From NCBI GenBank assembly GCA_028689175.1, contig JAQTWS010000013.1:1-10536 (forward strand): a stretch of 10,536 nt of DNA, written 5' to 3'. The DNA comes from Minisyncoccota bacterium. GTDB lineage: Bacteria; Patescibacteriota; Minisyncoccia; Minisyncoccales; Minisyncoccaceae. Shown here in pieces: positions 5,910 through 10,536 of this stretch. The first letter of the stretch is position 1; every line of letters begins with the position of its first letter. A model generated the notes under the pieces. It saw nothing but the letters and a program-made list of their open reading frames with translations, had not been told where the DNA came from and ran no database searches. The position numbers and the translations under genes were made by a program.

Positions 5910-6846
5910 TATTATAAGCTAATGAATTTATTCTTTTATTATAATCTTCTTTAGATATGTTTCCATTTGCGAACATTGAGTTTAGGCCCGTGATGTAGTT
6001 TTGTTTGATTTGAGCCTGAGTCAATGGTGCCGCATATATTTTAAATTCATCAATTATTCCAGGAATTGAACCATTGCCATTCGGAGTACTTGTCCCAGCC
6101 GGCCAAGAAATCCTCCAGTTAGCAGAAGCACTTTTTTGCAAAACTCCCCCAGAACATTCACTACCAGCAGATGTTTTCATTTTTCCACTTCTTGATAATA
6201 TTCCATCTTTATATGCTTTCCCATAACCATCGTGACTATAAGTATAAGTTAAAAACGACCACTTTCCGACTGTTAAATCCTCTGAACAAAAACTACCGCC
6301 AATATATCTATAACTTATTCCAGAAACGACAACAGAAAAATTAATCTGTTTAACTTCCTCTAAATATTGATAGAATGGTGCCTCACCCCCCATATTTCTA
6401 TAAAGACTTCTCCAATTATTGTCAGCAGAAACGTTTGGATTTGAAGTTAACTTAATCCAAAAAGAAATTGTCACCTCGCTTGGAGATAAATTTAGATTAT
6501 AGGGTATTTCTAAATGATCATCATATCCATCAAAATCTAAGCATTTTCCTGATATACATTCTGATTCCAATTTATATGTAGCAGAGGTATTTAAACCATT
6601 GACCCCGCCCCATAAAGCATTATTATCTCCCCATCTATCATTAGTGTTACCATCTAATTTCCATTCAGAAATTAAATTTAATAATAAATTATTTCTAATA
6701 CTTTCTTCAAATACTTTTATTTTAGCAATATTAGCTTTATCAATTGAAGAAGAGGTAGAGATCATAATAACTCCTGCAAGTATTCCTATGATTACTATAA
6801 CTACAAGTAGTTCTATTAATGTGAATGATTTATTCTTTTTATTCAT
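5905..6846 (-). CDS. Prepilin-like protein with LamG-type domain, gene 3
   Basis: Using the ATG at 6846 the product has 313 residues: leader MNKKNKS, cleavage before FTLIELLVVIVIIGILAGV, Glu at mature position 5, then EWKLDGNTNDRWG (61-73), a CX4C pair (C97, C102), LDFDGYDDHLEI (103-114), VTISFWIKL (125-133), a WSFLTYTY strand, YKDG, and GIIDEFKIYAAPLT leading to the conserved tail QIKQNYITGLNSMFANGNIS. This is the most canonical LamG/concanavalin-like order of the three paralogues. An in-frame ATG at 6882 would add 12 residues and overlap obg by 26 bp; I prefer 6846 because it gives the short basic leader seen in the paralogues. The gene starts 10 nt after the obg stop without a visible ribosome binding site. 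Likely exported and processed by a prepilin peptidase, then assembled as a minor pilin or retained in the membrane with the LamG domain outside. Ligand unknown. Confidence 0.9.
   Translation of the reverse strand: MNKKNKSFTLIELLVVIVIIGILAGVIMISTSSSIDKANIAKIKVFEESIRNNLLLNLISEWKLDGNTNDRWGDNNALWGGVNGLNTSATYKLESECISGKCLDFDGYDDHLEIPYNLNLSPSEVTISFWIKLTSNPNVSADNNWRSLYRNMGGEAPFYQYLEEVKQINFSVVVSGISYRYIGGSFCSEDLTVGKWSFLTYTYSHDGYGKAYKDGILSRSGKMKTSAGSECSGGVLQKSASANWRISWPAGTSTPNGNGSIPGIIDEFKIYAAPLTQAQIKQNYITGLNSMFANGNISKEDYNKRINSLAYNN
6737..6819 (-). repeat. 83-nt segment identical to 1413-1495 (prepilin N-terminal module)
   Basis: This is the partner of the identical segment in prepilin gene 1, about 5.3 kb away. 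Identity includes all silent positions, while the LamG middles of the two genes have little similarity even as protein. This points to recent duplication or gene conversion of the N-terminal module. Confidence 0.85.
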
Positions 6847-6856
6847 TAAAAATATT

Positions 6857-7819
6857 TTACTTTGTTTTAGTTTTTTCTGCAATAATTGTATTTAATATTT
6901 TTTTAACATTAAGCATGCTTTCTTCATCTATAATAGATAAAGAAAAAACATTTTCAAATAATTTTAATTTTTTATTTAATTCTTTTTTAGAAATCATATC
7001 AGCCTTTGATATAATAATATATTCTTCTTTTTCTAATATTTTTGGATTATACCTTCCCAATTCTTTTCTAATAGTTTCATAATCTTTTTTAGGGTTTTCT
7101 GATTCAGCTGATATTAAATGAAATAATATTTTTGTTCTTTCAATGTGTCTTAGAAATTTAATACCAAGGCCTTTTCCAACAGATGCTCCTTCAATTAGTC
7201 CAGGAATATCTGCTAAAATAAGATCATAATATACGCCAAGATGTGGTTCTAAAGTTGTAAAACAATAGTTAGAAACTTTAGAAGATGCATTCGTTAATTC
7301 GTTTAATAGAGTGGACTTTCCTACATTTGGAAGCCCTATAAGTCCAATATCGGCGATTAGCTTAAGTTCAAGTCTAATATTAAAAATTTCTCCTGGAAGC
7401 CCTTTTTGCGCATGCATAGGAGTTGTTTTAATAGAAGATCTAAAAAAATAATTTCCTTTTCCACCCCTGCCACCTTTTGCAATTAAAACCCTATCACCTA
7501 TTTTAGTGATTTCTATTTTTTGTCCATTCGAAAGATTATGAATAATTGTTCCTACAGGTATTTTTAAAACAATATCTTCGCCATTAGCTCCATCTTTTAA
7601 TTTCCCTTTTCCATTTTCTCCATTACTTGCTTTAATTTTTTTTTGATACCTGAATTGTTTTAAGGCGCTTAAATCAGAGACTCCCTCAAGATATATATCG
7701 CCCCCTTCTCCTCCATTTCCACCAGCTGGCCCTTTTGCCATTTTTGTTTTATCAAAAGCAACTCTTCCATCTCCTCCATTTCCTGCAATTACTTTAATTG
7801 TAATATCATCTATTAACAT
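6857..7819 (-). CDS. obg: Obg family GTPase (ribosome assembly/stress GTPase), short form
   Basis: Obg/CgtA is an essential GTPase that binds the 50S subunit during assembly and links growth to nucleotide status. The 320-residue protein has the Gly-rich Obg fold (1 to about 155; GNGGDGRVAF, PAGGNGGEGGD, KGGRGGKGN) followed by the G domain: G1 GLPNVGKS (162-169), switch region FTTLEPHLG (187-195), G3 DIPG (204-207) with LIEGASVGKGLG, and FLRHIERT. G4 reads SKAD (271-274) where NKxD is standard, and YCF replaces the common YPF before the switch threonines. No C-terminal OCT domain is present; many Obg proteins are 340-430 residues, so this is a minimal form. The ATG at 7819 follows a terminator hairpin, so obg probably heads the transcript that continues into prepilin gene 3. 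The Ser for Asn change in G4 is worth noting because that Asn normally contacts guanine; activity is probably retained. Confidence 0.96.
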   Translation of the reverse strand: MLIDDITIKVIAGNGGDGRVAFDKTKMAKGPAGGNGGEGGDIYLEGVSDLSALKQFRYQKKIKASNGENGKGKLKDGANGEDIVLKIPVGTIIHNLSNGQKIEITKIGDRVLIAKGGRGGKGNYFFRSSIKTTPMHAQKGLPGEIFNIRLELKLIADIGLIGLPNVGKSTLLNELTNASSKVSNYCFTTLEPHLGVYYDLILADIPGLIEGASVGKGLGIKFLRHIERTKILFHLISAESENPKKDYETIRKELGRYNPKILEKEEYIIISKADMISKKELNKKLKLFENVFSLSIIDEESMLNVKKILNTIIAEKTKTK

Positions 7820-7825
7820 ATTTTA

Positions 7826-7854
7826 ATTTAATCACAATACATGTTTAAAATCAA
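7826..7854 (-). promoter_or_regulatory. Weak candidate promoter for obg
   Basis: On the minus strand, TTGATT (7854-7849) and TTAAAT (7831-7826) are separated by 17 bp and match the sigma-70 consensus at four of six positions each. Transcription would start at or next to the obg ATG (7819), implying a leaderless or nearly leaderless message. That would agree with the missing Shine-Dalgarno but rests on weak boxes in AT-rich DNA. Confidence 0.25.
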
Positions 7855-7876
7855 ATACCGGGGCAGTCCCCGGTAT
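7849..7876 (-). terminator. Rho-independent terminator of the surface-protein gene
   Basis: A perfect 9-bp stem, ATACCGGGG and CCCCGGTAT, with a 4-nt loop (7855-7876) begins 5 bases past the surface-protein stop codon. Read on the minus strand the stem is followed by TTGATTTT, an interrupted U-tract. It is the most GC-rich stretch in an otherwise AT-rich window. It separates the surface-protein transcript from obg. Confidence 0.82.
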
Positions 7877-7880
7877 CATT

Positions 7881-10536
7881 TTATTTGTCCTCTGAATTTG
7901 TTTTCTTTCTTTTTCTTGTAATTATATATATAAGAGAAAGAATGATTATGATTAGAATAAGTATTATCCATGAATGCAATTGTCCTTTGAATAATATTTC
8001 AAACAATGAAGCTTTAGCTTTTTCACAACCATACCCTTCTTTTTTAGTTATCTTCGTTACGTCTGTTATACTTTTTGTTTGATTAGAATAAGCTTCGGAC
8101 AATAAGGTGATTTCTTTGCCTTCTTCTAATTCATCAACTTTTGCAGAAAATGTAATTTTAATATTTTCTCCAGGTTTTAGTTCTTTAATAAATGCACGAT
8201 CTAAAATTTTATTAGAATAACTTACATTATTAATAGTTACATTCTGAATTTCTTTTAACCCTTTTTTTATTAGATTTGTTATTATAAGGTTTTGTAAAGA
8301 AGTGTTTCCTTTATTTTCAAGTTCGATATAGAATTCTACAACATCATTTGACGATACAAAAATAGATTTTTGCCATTCTAGTTTATTGAGAGACAAATTT
8401 CTTGCAAAATTTTTCAAAGATAATTCATACATAGGAATACTTGGTTTCTGAGGAATTTCTACATGTATCTCTGAAGGAGTGGTTGGTTTTGATGGAGTTA
8501 CATCTTCTGGAATAGAAGGAGTTTCCTCTTTTATTTCTCCACCTTTAGTTGCAAGGCTAGTATCTATTGCATCAGAAAAAATCAAACCCATGCCATCAGA
8601 ACTCACCATCCATGCTCTGTAACAATAACCTGTATTTGCGCTTGTGGCTTTATCAATAACTTTTTCATCTTCTCCAAAATAGATGGTAGGGGCTGAAGAG
8701 TCATTAAGTTCAGGACATAAATTAACACCTCTTTTAATTAATATCTTACTTCCTCCATCGCCCTTCTTCCATGTTATTTGAATAATATTGTCTTTTAATA
8801 ATGCAGCTTTAAGAAAAGCAGGTTTATCTGGTCTTGTAATAAACTTAAGAGAAGATTCTGTCCTGACAGTTTTTGTTTCCATTCTCGCTTCTATTTGAGC
8901 ATAATATGCCTTGCCTTTTTTAAGATCTTTTAATACAAAAGAAAATTCATCTCCTTTCTTTAAATTCTTAATTAATTCTGTACTATTTGATAAATTATTC
9001 TTACTTGTTCCCCATATAAATTTGGCATCACAATTTTCTCTTTCGCATTCTGTTATTTTTCCATTCAATTTAACAGAACCATTATTATTATCAGTCACAT
9101 CTAAAATTTCTACAGCAACATTTCCTCCATAATATATAATAGCGCCGCCACCACCTCCACCTGATGAAATGCCAACATTTACAGTAATTTTAACATCATC
9201 ACTTGAAGATTTAGAATTTGAATCAGTTACAGTTAATGTGCAAGTGTACACAGTTCCTGAAGAAGCATTATCTGGGACAGTAAATGTTGGATTAACAATA
9301 GTTGAGTCATTTAATACAACTCCTCTACTACAACTCCATGCATAAACCAATCCTGAACCGCTTGAGCTTGATCCATTCAATCTAACTACGCTTCCTGGAG
9401 TCACAGTTTGATTTGCTCCAGCATTTGCTATTGGACCCCCTGTTGATCCACCACCTTTAGACACATCAGCATAAAACACAACGTAACCATCATTAGGCGC
9501 ATAACCTGAATTAACTTGTCCTAGATCAATTGTGGCAACATTTCCTGAAACAGTAACATTTACATCATCTATTTGGTATTTAGAATTAACGTAATTGTGA
9601 TACCACTTAGCAACATTTCTAATTTTAATACTTTGAGATGAATTTAAAGCAATATTAACATTTGACATATGGTCGTTAAAACCATCAGCTGATATCTTTG
9701 ATGTTGCTGTAAAATTATTTGATGATCCGCTTCCTAAACTAAATTCAATTTTAGTATTATTAGCTGTATCTGAAGATGCGTTATGATAATATGCATTAAA
9801 TCTCAATTCATCCCCTGGATTTACTCCTGATAATGATGTTTTCCAGTCACTACTTCTATCTTGAGTGTAATTCAATACTTTTAATGGTCTATCTTTAGAT
9901 TCTGAATTGAAATTCTTAGGTAAAACCACTGGTTTAGACACATCAGCATAAAACACAACGTAACCATCATTAGGCGCATAACCTGAATTAACTTGTCCTA
10001 GATCAATTGTGGCAACATTTCCTGAAACAGTAACATTTACATCATCTATTTGGTATTTAGAATTAACGTAATTGTGATACCACTTAGCAACATTTCTAAT
10101 TTTAATACTTTGAGATGAATTTAAAGCAATATTAACATTTGACATATGGTCGTTAAAACCATCAGCTGATATCTTTGATGTTGCTGTAAAATTATTTGAT
10201 GATCCGCTTCCTAAACTAAATTCAATTTTAGTATTATTAGCTGTATCTGAAGATGCGTTATGATAATATGCATTAAATCTCAATTCATCCCCTGGATTTA
10301 CTCCTGATAATGATGTTTTCCAGTCACTACTTCTATCTTGAGTGTAATTCAATACTTTTAATGGTCTATCTTTAGATTCTGAATTGAAATTCTTAGGTAA
10401 AACCACTGGTTTAGACACATCAGCATAAAACACAACGTAACCATCATTAGGCGCATAACCTGAATTAACTTGTCCTAGATCAATTGTGGCAACATTTCCT
10501 GAAACAGTAACATTTACATCATCTATTTGGTATTTA
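7881..10536 (-). CDS. Large repeat-containing surface protein with PKD, FnIII-like and DUF11-like domains and C-terminal membrane anchor (5' end missing)
   Basis: The reading frame is open to the right edge, giving 884 visible residues; the true start lies outside, and the GTG at 10433 is internal. From the visible N-terminus come 159-residue repeats (10536-9456) with features of DUF11-like surface domains (NPGDELRFNAYYHN, then VATIDLGQVNSGYAPNDG and VVFYADVSK). Next are GGGSTGG, a PKD domain (about 9434-9171; ANAGANQTVTPGSVV, TLTVTDSNS, and a Cys pair in AWSC and VYTC), an oligo-Gly linker (9161-9144), two FnIII-like domains (about 9120-8550), a Pro/Glu/Thr linker (about 8530-8430), and a DUF11-like domain (NDVVEFYIELENKGNTS). 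The protein ends with a membrane helix (about 7970-7920) and a basic tail RKRKK. This predicts a C-terminally anchored exterior protein, perhaps an adhesin or envelope component. There is no LPXTG motif. Domain names are assigned by eye; the repeat and anchor are directly visible. Confidence 0.92.
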   Translation of the reverse strand, partial: KYQIDDVNVTVSGNVATIDLGQVNSGYAPNDGYVVFYADVSKPVVLPKNFNSESKDRPLKVLNYTQDRSSDWKTSLSGVNPGDELRFNAYYHNASSDTANNTKIEFSLGSGSSNNFTATSKISADGFNDHMSNVNIALNSSQSIKIRNVAKWYHNYVNSKYQIDDVNVTVSGNVATIDLGQVNSGYAPNDGYVVFYADVSKPVVLPKNFNSESKDRPLKVLNYTQDRSSDWKTSLSGVNPGDELRFNAYYHNASSDTANNTKIEFSLGSGSSNNFTATSKISADGFNDHMSNVNIALNSSQSIKIRNVAKWYHNYVNSKYQIDDVNVTVSGNVATIDLGQVNSGYAPNDGYVVFYADVSKGGGSTGGPIANAGANQTVTPGSVVRLNGSSSSGSGLVYAWSCSRGVVLNDSTIVNPTFTVPDNASSGTVYTCTLTVTDSNSKSSSDDVKITVNVGISSGGGGGGAIIYYGGNVAVEILDVTDNNNGSVKLNGKITECERENCDAKFIWGTSKNNLSNSTELIKNLKKGDEFSFVLKDLKKGKAYYAQIEARMETKTVRTESSLKFITRPDKPAFLKAALLKDNIIQITWKKGDGGSKILIKRGVNLCPELNDSSAPTIYFGEDEKVIDKATSANTGYCYRAWMVSSDGMGLIFSDAIDTSLATKGGEIKEETPSIPEDVTPSKPTTPSEIHVEIPQKPSIPMYELSLKNFARNLSLNKLEWQKSIFVSSNDVVEFYIELENKGNTSLQNLIITNLIKKGLKEIQNVTINNVSYSNKILDRAFIKELKPGENIKITFSAKVDELEEGKEITLLSEAYSNQTKSITDVTKITKKEGYGCEKAKASLFEILFKGQLHSWIILILIIIILSLIYIITRKRKKTNSEDK
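9456..10536 (-). repeat. Tandem 477-bp repeats, 2.3 copies visible, identical in sequence
   Basis: Units span 9456-9932, 9933-10409 and 10410-10536 (the last cut by the window edge). Comparing them base by base I find no difference between the two full copies, and the 127 visible bases of the third also match. The 477-bp period is 159 codons, so gain or loss of units keeps the frame. The left boundary is sharp: upstream of 9456 the sequence changes to the Gly-rich linker. The true copy number is unknown because the array runs off the edge. Confidence 0.95.

Noticed and set aside
621..6846. Diversity-generating retroelement acting on the variable LamG regions
   Set aside because: No reverse transcriptase, template repeat or adenine-specific variation pattern is visible here; the differences between copies are ordinary divergence with length changes.
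6847..6882. Upstream ATG at 6882 as the start of prepilin gene 3
   Set aside because: It would overlap obg by 26 bp and lengthen the leader to about 19 residues; the ATG at 6846 gives a leader like those of the other two copies.
7855..7876. GC-rich hairpin as a mobile-element end or attachment site
   Set aside because: It sits immediately after a stop codon with a U-rich tail in the right direction, which an intrinsic terminator explains; no second copy is visible in the window.
10410..10433. GTG at 10433 as the start of the large surface protein
   Set aside because: The frame stays open to the window edge and the codons before it encode the same repeat unit, so the GTG is internal Val.
9456..10536. 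CRISPR array or insertion-sequence repeats
   Set aside because: Units are 477 bp, contiguous, in frame and coding, without spacers, terminal inverted repeats or transposase.

Overview
This window is a low-GC, compact bacterial segment in which every supported gene lies on the minus strand, so transcription runs from high to low coordinates. Very small or overlapping gene junctions, absence of visible Shine-Dalgarno sequences, prepilins fused to LamG-like domains, and a short Obg all fit a Patescibacteria/CPR genome, probably Parcubacteria-like. That placement is inferred from gene style, not from a phylogenetic marker. TGA is used as a stop and TGG for Trp, so code 11 applies and the UGA-recoded CPR lineages (Gracilibacteria/Absconditabacteria) are unlikely.

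In transcription order: (1) 10536-7881 holds the 3' part of a large surface protein. It has 477-bp (159-residue) tandem repeats identical in DNA, then a PKD domain, an oligo-Gly linker, two FnIII-like domains, a Pro-rich linker, a DUF11-like domain and a C-terminal membrane anchor. A GC-rich hairpin terminator (7855-7876) closes it. (2) obg (7819-6857) is followed by prepilin-LamG gene 3 (6846-5905). (3) A U32-family Fe-S protein (5873-4674) overlaps rmuC (4677-3643), which is followed by prepilin-LamG gene 2 (3640-2840). (4) rlmN (2779-1808) overlaps a ferredoxin:thioredoxin reductase (FTR)-like gene (1808-1518), which is followed by prepilin-LamG gene 1 (1516-621), broken by a one-base frameshift. 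(5) pyrH (618 to beyond the left edge) ends the window.

The striking pattern is the regular interleaving of three paralogous prepilin-LamG genes with one- or two-gene housekeeping blocks. Each pilin gene starts 1-10 nt after the stop of the preceding gene. All share an almost invariant N-terminal pilin module and a conserved C-terminal SHOCT-like tail, while the lectin-like middle differs. Genes 1 and 3 are identical over 83 nt of the N-terminal module, and gene 2 differs there only at eight silent positions. This looks like a dispersed family of cell-surface binding subunits homogenised at the ends and diversified in the middle.

The housekeeping genes share a translation/RNA theme: Obg (50S assembly), U32 (RNA hydroxylation family), RlmN (A2503/A37 methylation), with UMP kinase supplying pyrimidine nucleotides. 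The coupling of rlmN with an Fe-S disulfide reductase is attractive, because RlmN chemistry leaves a disulfide that must be reduced each turnover. There is no gene-free stretch over 300 bases; the longest gaps are about 60 bases.
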